Positions 1-9,027 are shown, counted from the stretch's first letter. The stretch is 64,000 nt of DNA from Paenibacillus taichungensis (GCF_003287275.1 NZ_QEVW01000015.1:62001-126000); one strand, 5' to 3'. A program made the numbers and translations. Notes: generated by a model from the sequence alone, not told the origin.

Positions 1-685
1 CCACTGTGTTCACGATCGGATTATTTTCTTTCCAGTACCGAATGCGCTCATCCAGCTCCTGCTGGCGCTCACGCTCCCGTTGCATTTCTTCATCCCGACG
101 GCGTTCCCACTCGGCATCGAATGCTTCCTTCTCCTCTTGGGTAAACTCCGTACTGTTATACTCGGATTCGGTCTCCAGGTCCGCAATGGACGGAATTACT
201 GTGTGATACGGCTCAGCTTCCTCCAGTTCCTCTTCAACTGGCGCATCATAGATTGGTCGCTCCGGGCTTTGGGCCACGGCTGCTTCCTGTCTCGCAGGGT
301 TTGTCGCCCCTACAGATGCTGCTGCGGGTTTGAATTCACCAAGCTTGCGTCCGCATTTCGGACAGAAGTTGGCATCCAGTGAAGCGACGTGACCACACTC
401 GCATAAGCGCTCATTTTTGAGTTGTGCAATCTTGTTGCGCAGTCCATCGATCTCATCCTGCAATTCATCGCACAGCCCCGATAGATCCACCATCTCTTTT
501 TCGGCACGCGTCATGTCCTGTGCGCGATAACCTTCATAGAAGATACGACCCATATCTGTAAAATGGACTTCCTGTTCCTGCTGCAAGCCCACAATCTGAT
601 TATTTATTTTTCCGATTTCAACGGCGTGCTGGGCACGCTCTGTTGCTTTGTTTGCTCCGTTCTTAATCCGTTGAAGCAGTTTCAT
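1..685 (-). CDS. Zinc-ribbon coiled-coil protein, C-terminus cut by the window edge
   Basis: Minus-strand gene starting at ATG 685 behind a GAGGAG ribosome binding site; 228 codons are visible with no stop before the window edge, so the protein continues to the left. Residues 1-90 are charged and heptad-like (probable coiled coil). Cys95, Cys97, Cys108 and Cys111 form a CxC/CxxC zinc ribbon. A Pro/Ala linker and a Glu/Arg-rich helical stretch follow from about residue 170. No signal peptide or membrane segment is seen. Zinc-ribbon proteins of this build are usually annotated without a function, and I do not assign one. The 5' leader carries a perfect hairpin at 713-732. Confidence 0.75.
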   Translation of the reverse strand, partial: MKLLQRIKNGANKATERAQHAVEIGKINNQIVGLQQEQEVHFTDMGRIFYEGYRAQDMTRAEKEMVDLSGLCDELQDEIDGLRNKIAQLKNERLCECGHVASLDANFCPKCGRKLGEFKPAAASVGATNPARQEAAVAQSPERPIYDAPVEEELEEAEPYHTVIPSIADLETESEYNSTEFTQEEKEAFDAEWERRRDEEMQRERERQQELDERIRYWKENNPIVNTV

Positions 686-712
686 GACTTCTCCTCCTCT
701 GTCCCGTCAGAA

Positions 713-732
713 GTTGAATCTTTTGATTCAAC
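713..732 (-). repeat. Perfect inverted repeat in the leader of the zinc-ribbon gene
   Basis: GTTGAATC (713-720), loop TTTT, GATTCAAC (725-732). It lies between the predicted promoter (774-802) and the start at 685. It has no T-run, so it is more likely an operator or mRNA-stability hairpin than a terminator. Confidence 0.5.
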
Positions 733-773
733 ACCCATTTGTTCCAAAACTCATTTTCATTTGATTTTTTTAT

Positions 774-802
774 AGTATATAACTTATACGATATCATGCC
801 AA
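774..802 (-). promoter_or_regulatory. Sigma-A promoter for the zinc-ribbon gene
   Basis: Read on the minus strand: -35 TTGGCA (802-797), 17-nt spacer, -10 TATACT (779-774). Transcription would start near 767, giving a leader of about 80 nt. The remainder of the 686-1030 gap holds no convincing gene; TATAAT at 887-892 could be the -10 of the helicase gene, but its -35 is poor. Confidence 0.6.
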
Positions 803-1030
803 AAAGTTGCGAAATCTCGCGTGAATGCCCGTTTTCTGCCGATGCTGGATGAATTCGGGGGCTTTCGTCAGGACCATACGTTCGGGTATAATGAAGCTTT
901 GGCCCTGCTGATCCGCCTAATTGGGCGGTTATCCCTATCATACCAATTTACAATGCGATTGTGAAAAGGGCAAATGAATTACTTTTAAGCCGGGATAGTC
1001 CTATCCCTGAATGCATATAGAGGTGGATGA

Positions 1031-3691
1031 ATGATGTTAAGTCCGAACTCAACGTTTTACCCCCGTCCGCTTGGGGTTACCCCGGCAGCATCCCTGCCCC
1101 AGTCCCCTTCAGCTCCGCTGGAGACCAGTAGGCAACTCGTTGCCAGCGATGAACGGGATGCACCTTATTTTCGCGCTCTGGAAGAGGTGGGCATCCGTCT
1201 GAACGGACCCCAGATCTCAGCGGTCCGCCATGGCAAAGGCCCCCTGTTGACTCTCGCAGGAGCTGGCTGCGGCAAAACAACCGTACTGGCTGCACGAGCC
1301 GGCTACCTGATGGAGGTTAGTGGTGCTCACGCGGGAAGCATCCTGCTGGTGACGTTCACGAACAAAGCTGCCACGGAGATGAAGGACCGCATTGCATCGC
1401 TGCCTGGTATTCGTCCCGCAGCCGCACGAGCGGTGCAGGCCCGTACATTCCACTCGTTTGCGCTGACGCTGCTGCGTCATTACGGCGTGCAGGAGGAAAT
1501 TTTTGGTGAGTCCCGTGCGCAGCATACGGTGCTTAAGATGCTTCTGCGTCAGAGTGGCATGAGTGAGGCTTTTCAGCCTGAGAGTCTGCTGGCTATGCTG
1601 TCCGCTTGGAAAATGCAAGGCTCAGAGACGAGCGATCTTCCCGAGAAATCACAGGAGGAACGGGATGCCAAACGTGTTCTCCTTGGTTATGAAGCCTGGA
1701 AACGGGATCGCAACAAAATGGATTTTGATGATATTTTGCTGCGAGCTGCCGCTCTGCTTCGTGATCCTGCTGTACTGGGGCCGCTTCAGCAGCGTTTTCA
1801 GTACATCATGGTCGATGAGTTCCAGGATACCAACAGTCTGCAATATGAAATTGTACAAAAACTGGCTGCCGCCCATCGCAACCTGATGGTTGTGGGAGAC
1901 GATGACCAGACGATCTATACGTTTAATGGGGCACGGCAGGAATCCATTTTGGAATTCGATAAAGTTTACCCCGGTGCACGCATCGTGACGCTGGATATCA
2001 ACTACCGCAGCGATGCGCGTATCCTGGGACTGGGCAGTGAATTGGTCGCCAGGAACAAGCGAAGACGTGACAAGCGGCTGCGCGCAGCCGGACATCGTGG
2101 AGATGCACCCCGGTTCGCAACCCCCTCCAATGCCGAGGAAGAAGCAGCTTGGGTTGTTAACCAGTTGTGTCAGCAAGTCGAGGAAGGTCTGCATACGTAT
2201 CGGGATATCGCGATACTGCACCGGACTGCCAGCAGCAGTCGGGCAATATTTGAGCAGCTTGTGTTGAAAGATGTGCCGTTTGTACAACACGGCGCTTCTC
2301 CGGTCTTCTACGACCAGTCACTGATTCGACCGCTGATGGATCATATGCGCTTGTCCCTGAATCCACGTGCTGTAGATGCTCTGCCGAGTGCACTTGGGCC
2401 TCTCTATGTTTCCCGCGATGCAGGACTGGAGTGGATTCAACGCAGTGAAGAGCAGCAAGCGAAGAAATATCCGCTCATTCATCTCGCCAAATGGGACAAG
2501 CTAAAGCCTTTTCAACAGGAGCAGGTCAAGGAACGCATCAAGCTGATCAAATCACTGACAAAGCTGAAACCGGTGATCGCGATCCAGGAGATGCGCCGCC
2601 AGTTTTACGACAAGTATATGGAAAGCGGTGATCCCAGCATCTTTACCCATTATAAGGAAACGATGCTGGAGACACTGGACGAATTTGAAGCTGCGGCCAA
2701 AAAATTCGAGACCGTTGAAGAGTTCATCCAATTCGCCGATGAACTATCCCGCAGACACCGCGAGATGGAATCACTGCGCCGTTCACAGGACAGCGATGCA
2801 GTCCAACTAATGACGATTCACAGGGCCAAGGGACTTGAATTCCCATGTGTATACTGGATCGGGGCCAGCGAAGGAATCGTGCCTCACAGCACGGCACTGC
2901 GGCAGGATATCCCTGAAGACCAGAAGGCTGCTCTTACGGTGCAGCAGACTGATGCCGAACTCGACATGGCACTGGAAGAAGAGCGAAGACTCGCCTATGT
3001 CGCAATCACGCGGGCCAAACAGTATTTATACGTCACTTCTCCCGCCAGTCATCACGGAAAACCGGCGGACGTTTCCCGCTTTCTGCTGGAGGCCTTCGGC
3101 ATGGAGGTACCGGACAAACGCAAAATACGCGAGGATGGCCCGACTGGCAATCACGCGTCATATGGCAGCGGTAGCAGCAACTGGAAGGGTAACGGGAACA
3201 CGAATGGTAAAGCTAACGGCAATGAAAGTAGAAATGGAAATGTAGCATACGCCCGTTCAGGTTCGCGGCCGCAGGGACGGGATGCAGTGAGTCCAGTTCA
3301 GCGTGGTGCAGATCAGCGCAGCGCAATCCGTCAAAGTGATCGGCGTGATTTTGAAGTACTCGATGAACGAGACGAAGATCGTCTCGGTGAGCGGCGCGGC
3401 AGCGGGGTGATTCGCAATCACACGGCGTTCAGCACCACGGGTATAAGTCAGACCACTTCGTCCTCCAGCAGTTCGGGGTCCCATTCTTCGGGTGCAGAAC
3501 GTACAGAGACCGTAGCGATCTGGAAGTGCAGTTCTTCCACCTGCAAAGCATGGCTGCGCCAGAAACCGGATAGTGCTTCTGCCAAGTCATCCAAAAAGGC
3601 GACCTCTGGTCCTCCACCCTGCCCGCTATGTTCAGGCACCATGGAGGCCAGCACCCGTAAGGTTCCCGTGACCGGGCGGTTCGGAAGATAA
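1031..3691 (+). CDS. UvrD/Rep-family (SF1A) ATP-dependent DNA helicase with C-terminal zinc-binding tail
   Basis: 886 aa. Walker A GAGCGKTT is at residues 77-84, the Walker B/motif II VDEFQDTN near 262, GDDDQTIYTFNG near 288, and the late motifs (QLMTIHRAKGLEF, then EERRLAYVAITRAK) sit at about 595-670. These define a complete superfamily 1A 3'-5' helicase core. After about residue 700 there is a Gly/Asn/Ser/Arg-rich low-complexity linker, then a tail with CSSSTC and CPLC cysteine pairs that could bind one zinc. The ATG at 1034 is an alternative start with better spacing (7 nt rather than 4) from GAGGTGG. The gene stands alone and is followed by a strong terminator. A role in DNA repair or replication restart is expected from the family; the particular role is unknown. 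Confidence 0.9.
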   Translation: MMLSPNSTFYPRPLGVTPAASLPQSPSAPLETSRQLVASDERDAPYFRALEEVGIRLNGPQISAVRHGKGPLLTLAGAGCGKTTVLAARAGYLMEVSGAHAGSILLVTFTNKAATEMKDRIASLPGIRPAAARAVQARTFHSFALTLLRHYGVQEEIFGESRAQHTVLKMLLRQSGMSEAFQPESLLAMLSAWKMQGSETSDLPEKSQEERDAKRVLLGYEAWKRDRNKMDFDDILLRAAALLRDPAVLGPLQQRFQYIMVDEFQDTNSLQYEIVQKLAAAHRNLMVVGDDDQTIYTFNGARQESILEFDKVYPGARIVTLDINYRSDARILGLGSELVARNKRRRDKRLRAAGHRGDAPRFATPSNAEEEAAWVVNQLCQQVEEGLHTYRDIAILHRTASSSRAIFEQLVLKDVPFVQHGASPVFYDQSLIRPLMDHMRLSLNPRAVDALPSALGPLYVSRDAGLEWIQRSEEQQAKKYPLIHLAKWDKLKPFQQEQVKERIKLIKSLTKLKPVIAIQEMRRQFYDKYMESGDPSIFTHYKETMLETLDEFEAAAKKFETVEEFIQFADELSRRHREMESLRRSQDSDAVQLMTIHRAKGLEFPCVYWIGASEGIVPHSTALRQDIPEDQKAALTVQQTDAELDMALEEERRLAYVAITRAKQYLYVTSPASHHGKPADVSRFLLEAFGMEVPDKRKIREDGPTGNHASYGSGSSNWKGNGNTNGKANGNESRNGNVAYARSGSRPQGRDAVSPVQRGADQRSAIRQSDRRDFEVLDERDEDRLGERRGSGVIRNHTAFSTTGISQTTSSSSSSGSHSSGAERTETVAIWKCSSSTCKAWLRQKPDSASAKSSKKATSGPPPCPLCSGTMEASTRKVPVTGRFGR

Positions 3692-3711
3692 ACGATTGCC
3701 ATTCGTTTCAG

Positions 3712-3752
3712 GACGCTTCCTGCTGTTTATTAACAGTAGAAGCGTCTTTTTT
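3712..3752 (+). terminator. Rho-independent terminator of the helicase gene
   Basis: Stem GACGCTTC...GAAGCGTC extended by CTGTT/AACAG, followed by six T residues at 3747-3752. Confidence 0.85.
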
Positions 3753-3776
3753 CCATTTTAGAATGGAGGTTGGATT

Positions 3777-4145
3777 ATGCAGGACGGCAAAAAGCATTAC
3801 TATGTATCGGTAACCCATAATCTCATTGAACAGACCAAGAACGAATCAACACCGTTTGAAGTCATGGTGGACGATGAACAGCTAAATCGGCTGAAAGACC
3901 TGATGAAAGTGCTGGAGGATGAAGATGCCTATACATTGCAGCGAGCTCCGGTACCCTACAAATCGGCTGATCATGACGAGGCCACAGAACAATTCTCAGA
4001 TGGTATGACGTTGCTGTACACGTTTCTTTACGACCATGGCACCACGGATACCCGCCAGGCGATTGAGAGCATGAACGTACTTTCACGGCTGCAAGATACG
4101 GATTATGATGATCCGGGGTATGAGAACTCACCGCTAAATAAATGA
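3777..4145 (+). CDS. Hypothetical acidic protein, 122 aa
   Basis: Starts at ATG 3777 with GGAGG at 3765-3769. The protein is soluble and acidic. The first half (YYVSVTHNLIEQTKNESTPFEV) looks like beta strands followed by a helix that counts LKDLMKVLEDEDAY; the second half is helical. There is no signal peptide, membrane segment, cysteine motif or catalytic signature. It lies between two terminators, so it is probably monocistronic. I do not recognise the family; the good ribosome binding site and coding-like composition support it as a real gene. Confidence 0.7.
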   Translation: MQDGKKHYYVSVTHNLIEQTKNESTPFEVMVDDEQLNRLKDLMKVLEDEDAYTLQRAPVPYKSADHDEATEQFSDGMTLLYTFLYDHGTTDTRQAIESMNVLSRLQDTDYDDPGYENSPLNK

Positions 4146-4156
4146 ACTCTTATCAC

Positions 4157-4225
4157 AAAGACTTCCTCTCCGATGAATTCAGACCAATGGTTTGTTTCAG
4201 GAGTAACGGGAGTCTTTATTTTTTT
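4157..4225 (+). terminator. Probable terminator with a long loop
   Basis: AAAGACTTCC (4157-4166) pairs with GGGAGTCTTT (4208-4217) including one G-T pair, then a T-rich run. The 41-nt loop makes it weaker than the others in this window. Confidence 0.5.
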
Positions 4226-4242
4226 ACAAATCAAACTCCATT

Positions 4243-4319
4243 AGTATCATTATTGATACTATAAACCAAAAATGATACTACTGTTTATTTTTGATATTAT
4301 ACTATATATTTTATATATA
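4243..4319 (+). promoter_or_regulatory. Promoter of the MDR oxidoreductase gene with phased TGATACT repeats
   Basis: AGTATCA (4243-4249) and TGATACT (4254-4260) form an inverted repeat with a 4-nt centre. TGATACT recurs at 4273 and, as TGATATT, at 4292, each exactly 19 nt from the previous copy. The third copy overlaps the -35 TTGATA (4291-4296), which is 17 nt from -10 TATATA (4314-4319). Two-helical-turn phasing over a promoter suggests cooperative regulator binding; no regulator gene is adjacent. Confidence 0.5.
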
Positions 4320-4351
4320 AACTTATTTCTGCGAGGAGGATAACTATAGCG

Positions 4352-5392
4352 ATGGGAAATCCAATCATGATGAAAGCGTTCGGATATTACGAGCCTGGGC
4401 TAGAGACCGATATACCACCATTTCAGGAGGTAGAAGTTGAGAAACCAAAACCTACAGGAAAGGATTTACTCGTTGAGGTGAAGGCGGTGTCTGTCAATCC
4501 GACGGATTGGAGATCGCATATTTCCAAACATCCGGACGATTTATCCCTGACCGTACCTGGTCGTGATGTAGCTGGAGTAGTAGTAGACATCGGTTCCGAT
4601 TGCAATTTGTTCAACGTTGGTGACGAAGTGTATTATGCGGGGAGCAATATGCGCCCAGGCGGACACAGTGAGTTTCATTTAGTGGATGAACGAATTGTCG
4701 GCAGAAAGCCGAAAAATCTGGATTTCGCCCAAGCGGCAGCTTTACCTCTAACAAGCCTTACGGCAGGAGAAGCCTTTTTTGATCGCTTGGGCATTTCAAG
4801 GAATGCATCGGATAACGAAGGCAACAGTATGCTTATTATCGGGGCAGCGGGAGGCGTCGGATCGATCGCTACTCAATTAGCCAAGCTCTCTGGACTTAAA
4901 GTTATAGCAACTGCCTCTCGTCCCGAATCAGTCTCTTGGGTAAAATCAAACGGAGCAGACCATGTGATCAACCATCGCCATCCATTTGGACCACAACTTA
5001 AAGATCTCGGACTCGCTGGTGTACAATATATTTTCGTGCTAAATCATATAGATGAGCATATGGATGAGATGGCAGAAGTTATTTTGCCGCAAGGAAAAAT
5101 TTGTTCCATTCTGCCTTTTGAGAAACCAGCCGAACTTCAAAAGTTATTCTCAAAAAGTGTAACACTCGTTTGGGAAATGATGTTCACCCGTCCGATGTTC
5201 CAGACAGATGATATGATTGAACAACATCATCTACTTAATGAAATCGCAGATCTGGTGGATGCCGGCAAGATTCATACAACGATGGCAGAGCGGATTGAAC
5301 CAATTAATGCAGCTAACTTGCTGGAAGCCTACCGAAAGAGCAAATCGGGCACTGCGATTGGCAAAATCGTATTGGAAGGGTTTGAAAAGTAA
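4352..5392 (+). CDS. Zinc-independent medium-chain dehydrogenase/reductase (quinone oxidoreductase-like)
   Basis: 346 aa, start ATG 4352 after a GAGGAGG site. The N-terminal GroES-like domain carries VNPTDWRSH and the GRDVAGVV motif; the nucleotide-binding Rossmann motif GAAGGVGSIATQLAK is at about residues 170-184. The cysteine ligands of zinc-dependent alcohol dehydrogenases are absent, which fits the quinone-reductase/zeta-crystallin branch of the MDR superfamily. It probably reduces quinones or reactive enals with NADPH in the cytosol, though the substrate cannot be read from sequence. An in-frame ATG six codons downstream (Met7) is also possible. Regulation is likely through the phased repeats just upstream. 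Confidence 0.85.
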   Translation: MGNPIMMKAFGYYEPGLETDIPPFQEVEVEKPKPTGKDLLVEVKAVSVNPTDWRSHISKHPDDLSLTVPGRDVAGVVVDIGSDCNLFNVGDEVYYAGSNMRPGGHSEFHLVDERIVGRKPKNLDFAQAAALPLTSLTAGEAFFDRLGISRNASDNEGNSMLIIGAAGGVGSIATQLAKLSGLKVIATASRPESVSWVKSNGADHVINHRHPFGPQLKDLGLAGVQYIFVLNHIDEHMDEMAEVILPQGKICSILPFEKPAELQKLFSKSVTLVWEMMFTRPMFQTDDMIEQHHLLNEIADLVDAGKIHTTMAERIEPINAANLLEAYRKSKSGTAIGKIVLEGFEK

Positions 5393-5433
5393 ACATATAT
5401 CCGTTTTATCTGATCACGATCAATGAATCAACC

Positions 5434-5480
5434 AAAGGGTGTTGTCTCTCCAATGATAAGATGGAGAAACAACACCCTTT
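5434..5480. terminator. Strong hairpin between convergent genes
   Basis: AAAGGGTGTTGT (5434-5445) pairs with ACAACACCCTTT (5469-5480), with CTCTCC/GGAGA extending the stem. It lies between a plus-strand and a minus-strand gene end and probably serves both. Confidence 0.7.
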
Positions 5481-5506
5481 AATATTACGTTAGATTTAAA
5501 CCTACA

Positions 5507-6577
5507 TCAGTCCAGACGAATCTCCTGACCTTTTTCGGCTGACTCGTAAATTCCGCACAGCATTCTTGTCGAAGCCACACCATCCGCAATGGGACTGATG
5601 GGTTCGGTACCATTCAGACAACAATCAACAAAGTGATCAATCTGATTCTGGAAGGCACCGTGAATATCGAGACCTTTATAGTCTGTCTGAGGTTCAATGT
5701 TCAAAATCGTATTGTGTTTCTCGGTGACAATTAGCGTTTCCGGCTCCAGCTCAATTCCACCACGCTCACCGTACAATCTGACTGAAGATTCTTCCCCACG
5801 TGCATGCAGGGTAAAGCTTACCTCTACCGCCAAAGAAGCCCCGTTCTCGAAGCGAATCAGCGCATTCGCCATATCCTCCACATTGTTGACAGCAGAACTG
5901 TAATCTGCGGCTTTGTAAAAAGAAAGATGCTCGATGTGGGCACGATTGCCCAATTTTCGATACGTATTGCCACTCACCGAAACAGGTTTCGGTTTGCCCA
6001 TCAGATACCAGCATTGGTCGATAATATGTACGCCAAGATCAATGATCGGGCCACCGCCAGAACGGTTTTTGTCCGCAAACCATCCTCCGGGATTTCCCAA
6101 GCGACGCAGGATAGAAGCTTTGGCATAGTACAATTCACCAAACTCACCCGCATCAATGAAACTGCGCATCATCTGCATATTGTTATCATACCGACGCACA
6201 AATCCCACGACAAAAGTACATCCGCTTTTCTTCACAGCCTCTTCAATTCGCAGCGCATCCTCCACATTGGTTGCTACCGGTTTTTCCAGCAGCACATGTT
6301 TACCTGCCTCCAGGGCAGCGATGGCAAATTCGGCATGCGTATTATTCCACGTACAGATACTAACGGCATCCACATGCGGGTCCTTCAACATCTCCCGGTA
6401 ATCGGTGTACACCGATTGTGCATCATACTTCTCAGCCGCCGCGGCTGCACGCTGTTCGTTCAGGTCACAGATGGCGTAAATGACGGCATTCTCGTTCTTG
6501 GCATAACACCTCATATGAAGATCCGAGATGGAGCCTGTACCGATCATGCCGATATGCAGCATTTTGCTCGTGGTCAT
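5507..6577 (-). CDS. Gfo/Idh/MocA-family NAD(P)-dependent oxidoreductase
   Basis: 356 aa, start at 6577 behind GGAAGGGAG. The N-terminal Rossmann motif is GMIGTGSISDLH at residues 9-20, followed by the family signature LLEKPVATN (about 95-103). The C-terminal alpha/beta domain includes DLGVHIIDQCWYLMG near 185, which carries the Asp and His usually involved in catalysis. Family members oxidise or reduce sugars, inositols or sugar acids; the substrate is not evident. It lies 38 nt downstream of the GNAT gene on the same strand, so the two are probably co-transcribed. Confidence 0.88.
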   Translation of the reverse strand: MTTSKMLHIGMIGTGSISDLHMRCYAKNENAVIYAICDLNEQRAAAAAEKYDAQSVYTDYREMLKDPHVDAVSICTWNNTHAEFAIAALEAGKHVLLEKPVATNVEDALRIEEAVKKSGCTFVVGFVRRYDNNMQMMRSFIDAGEFGELYYAKASILRRLGNPGGWFADKNRSGGGPIIDLGVHIIDQCWYLMGKPKPVSVSGNTYRKLGNRAHIEHLSFYKAADYSSAVNNVEDMANALIRFENGASLAVEVSFTLHARGEESSVRLYGERGGIELEPETLIVTEKHNTILNIEPQTDYKGLDIHGAFQNQIDHFVDCCLNGTEPISPIADGVASTRMLCGIYESAEKGQEIRLD

Positions 6578-6615
6578 CTTCTTACTCCCTTCCTTTTCCA
6601 GAACATGAATATCGT

Positions 6616-7092
6616 CTAGTCTGCCCGGAGCATGCCTTTGTAAATCCCTGGTGTTGAATTTTCGATCTTCACGGCCCCCAGGGTCTGAGCATAGAAATCC
6701 ACGGGTCCCGCCGATCCAATAATGGCGTAAGCGTAACCATCTGTCTTCATGGCATGCATACAGGCCATCAGCAGCGCTTTGCCGACACCTTTGCCCCTCG
6801 CCTCCTGACTAACACCTGTTGGACCAAAGAAATTACGACACGTTGCTTCATAACAAGCAAATCCGATCATTTTCCCATGCTCAAGTGCAATATAACAAGT
6901 CACGGGTTGACGTGCAAAAGCTACATCACATTCATCCACCCAGGGCTGGCTAAAATGGGATCTCACCCAGTCCAGTACAACCTGCTTCTCTGGTGCAATG
7001 GCTCTGCGGATGACAATGGAGGACTCCTCCAACTTTTTCAGTCCACTCTCTTGCTCTGGCAAATGGTAAAGCGCAACCAACATATCACTCAT
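6616..7092 (-). CDS. GNAT-family N-acetyltransferase
   Basis: 158 aa. The acetyl-CoA pyrophosphate-binding loop is visible as QEARGKGVGKALL at about residues 95-107, preceded by the beta-4 strand FGPTGVS and followed by the C-terminal AIIGSAGPVDFYAQTLGA typical of GNAT enzymes. Start at 7092 with GGGAGG upstream; a second in-frame ATG lies three codons later. It is the first gene of a likely two-gene operon with the Gfo/Idh/MocA oxidoreductase. The acceptor substrate is unknown. Confidence 0.85.
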   Translation of the reverse strand: MSDMLVALYHLPEQESGLKKLEESSIVIRRAIAPEKQVVLDWVRSHFSQPWVDECDVAFARQPVTCYIALEHGKMIGFACYEATCRNFFGPTGVSQEARGKGVGKALLMACMHAMKTDGYAYAIIGSAGPVDFYAQTLGAVKIENSTPGIYKGMLRAD

Positions 7093-7376
7093 ATGATTGC
7101 CTCCCTTCTCATATTTGGATGCTCCAAAACCCCATGTAATCCAAGGTTATTTCAAATTCCGAATCACACAACTTCCACTCAATGGTCCTTAACCGCATCC
7201 TGCTTCTTATAACCGGCAATGTGGTCTGTTTTTCAAATCATAGACTAACATACTGCTCACATTAATTACCTCAAAGTGCAACACTGGACGAAGTTGTCCC
7301 GTCTATAAGTTTGGAACGTGGCCTTATATAGGAGTTTACCGCGTCATAACCAAGATGAGAAGGGATGAAATCAACG

Positions 7377-8450
7377 ATGAACAACAACATGAAAAAAGTT
7401 AGCGCCCTGATGGTCCTGTCCTTGGCCCTGGGTGGGGGAGCCGCATACGCAGCAAACCTGGACAGCATTCAGCCCATCAATTCAACTTCCGTTTCAGCCG
7501 ATAGCAAAGGAACTGAAGCCGTAAAAGTATCTGTGAACGGTGCATCGATGACTGACGGTTATTGGAACAAGGATGGTCAGGAACCGATGATCGCACTGCG
7601 TGATCTCACAGAAGCACTTGGCATTGAACTGAAATGGAACAAGGAAAACAAATCTGCTGAGCTGACAAAAGGTACCCTCTGGACAATTGTCACCACAGGC
7701 AAAGACCAGTATTCCGTTAATAAAATGCTGCTTAAGCTGGGAACAGCGCCTGAAATCACAAAAGGCACACTGTTTGTACCCGCTTCGTTTGCAGATAAAG
7801 TACTCCACGCACAAGTGAATACAACAGGTAATCAAGTAACCATCTCCAGTGAAGAGGAAGTGAAAACCGTTACGGAGCGTGGAGTCATTACGGGAATTAA
7901 CAGTGAAGGCAAGTATCAATCCATCCATATCGGCGGTGCAGGTACAGATGGTATCGTCCTTAATGTTGGTGAAGACACCGTGTTCAAATCCGCGGATGGC
8001 AAGGATATCAAGCTTACTGATCTGACTATTGGCATGAACGTTGAAGCTGAGCATGCTGAGTTTGCAACCCTCAGTTTACCGCCACAAACACCTACTTACA
8101 AAGTCACTGTACTGGATACTGCTGCTTCGGAATCCGAAGTACAACCAAAAGAAGTTCTGGGTACAGCAGGCACAATTGAAAATGTAAAAACAATAGACGA
8201 TAACGGTACTCAGATCGAGATCTCCGGCTCCCGTCTGACAGAGACAGCACCTGACCATGTTATCCTGAACATTAGCAAGGATACACAACTGGTAAATCAT
8301 CAAGGGGAAACGATCAAACCAGAGGAACTGACCAAAGGGGCCAAAGTGATTGGATTCTATAGCCCAGTCCTGACTCGCAGCCTGCCGCCAATCGGAACGG
8401 CTTGGAAAGTAGTCATCGAAACACCAGCCGATCAACCTGAAGCAAAATAA
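7377..8450 (+). CDS. Secreted protein with copper-amine-oxidase-like N-terminal (stalk) domain
   Basis: 357 aa from ATG 7377. The ATG at 7365 is also in frame but abuts the AAGGG ribosome site directly, so 7377 is preferred. A signal peptide is clear (MKKVSALMVLSLALGG then AYAAN). Residues about 50-140 resemble the Cu_amine_oxidN1 domain (VNGASMTDGYW, MIALRDLTEALGIELKWN, LFVPASFADKVL), which in Bacillales is a wall- or surface-located non-catalytic module. The rest consists of two similar beta-rich repeats, about 170-250 and 265-350, each ending in a TVLD/KVVI-like strand. No oxidase catalytic residues are present. A structural or metal/ligand-binding role outside the membrane is inferred. 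Confidence 0.75.
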   Translation: MNNNMKKVSALMVLSLALGGGAAYAANLDSIQPINSTSVSADSKGTEAVKVSVNGASMTDGYWNKDGQEPMIALRDLTEALGIELKWNKENKSAELTKGTLWTIVTTGKDQYSVNKMLLKLGTAPEITKGTLFVPASFADKVLHAQVNTTGNQVTISSEEEVKTVTERGVITGINSEGKYQSIHIGGAGTDGIVLNVGEDTVFKSADGKDIKLTDLTIGMNVEAEHAEFATLSLPPQTPTYKVTVLDTAASESEVQPKEVLGTAGTIENVKTIDDNGTQIEISGSRLTETAPDHVILNISKDTQLVNHQGETIKPEELTKGAKVIGFYSPVLTRSLPPIGTAWKVVIETPADQPEAK

Positions 8451-8519
8451 ACTGGCTGAATAAAATAGCTAGCCTGATTCATGTGTAAAAAACAGTAGAT
8501 CATACTATTTCAATGCAGA

Positions 8520-8573
8520 AATAACCTTATCCCGCGTTTCCTCCTTCATGGGGGTTGGGGTAAGGTTATTTTT
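8520..8573. terminator. Terminator shared by convergent genes
   Basis: AATAACCTT (8520-8528) pairs with AAGGTTATT (8562-8570), with an inner CCC/GGG stem, then a T-run on the plus strand. On the minus strand the hairpin would end the RidA-like gene. Confidence 0.8.
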
Positions 8574-8610
8574 CGATCCTGCATTTTGTATGTATCTATA
8601 TATAATAGCT

Positions 8611-9027
8611 CTATTCCGTTATTTCGGCATCAACCTCAGCTTGTGCTTCAACAATTGCTTCTGCCTCAATCTCCACCATCAGCAAAGGATCAATGAGTGC
8701 ACTAACCTCTACCATCGTGGCGACAGGCTGGATCTGACCAAAATATTCACCATGAGCCTTGCCCACTTCTTCCCACCGGGAAATGTCGGTTACAAACATG
8801 CGGGTTCTCACGACATGAGACATGTCTGCTCCCAATTCTTTCAATGCCTTTTCAATGGTCTGCAAAATAAGTCTCGTCTGTGCATATGGATCACCTGCTC
8901 CAACCACAACACCGTCCTGCATGGCTGTAGTACCCGCAACCTCAATCCGGTTGCCAACACGAATGGCACGGCAATATCCTACAAGCGGCTCCCATGGAGA
9001 ACCGGTAAACACCTGCTGTCTGTTCAT
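8611..9027 (-). CDS. RidA/YjgF-family protein (divergent member)
   Basis: 138 aa. The family pattern is visible: GSPWEPLVGYCRAIRVGNRIEVAGTT near the N-terminus, ILQTIEKALKELGADMSHVVRTRMFVTDI in the middle and PVATMVEVSALIDPLLMVEIEAEA at the end. The arginine at RTRMFV corresponds to the RidA substrate-binding Arg. True RidA proteins hydrolyse reactive enamine/imine intermediates; this one ends in an acidic Ala/Glu-rich tail and differs from the canonical copy at 41709-42083, so its substrate may differ. It is monocistronic. Confidence 0.85.
   Translation of the reverse strand: MNRQQVFTGSPWEPLVGYCRAIRVGNRIEVAGTTAMQDGVVVGAGDPYAQTRLILQTIEKALKELGADMSHVVRTRMFVTDISRWEEVGKAHGEYFGQIQPVATMVEVSALIDPLLMVEIEAEAIVEAQAEVDAEITE

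Noticed and set aside
8611..9027. Calling both RidA-like genes recent duplicates
   Set aside because: Their sequences differ too much; only the copy at 41709-42083 has the canonical pattern.
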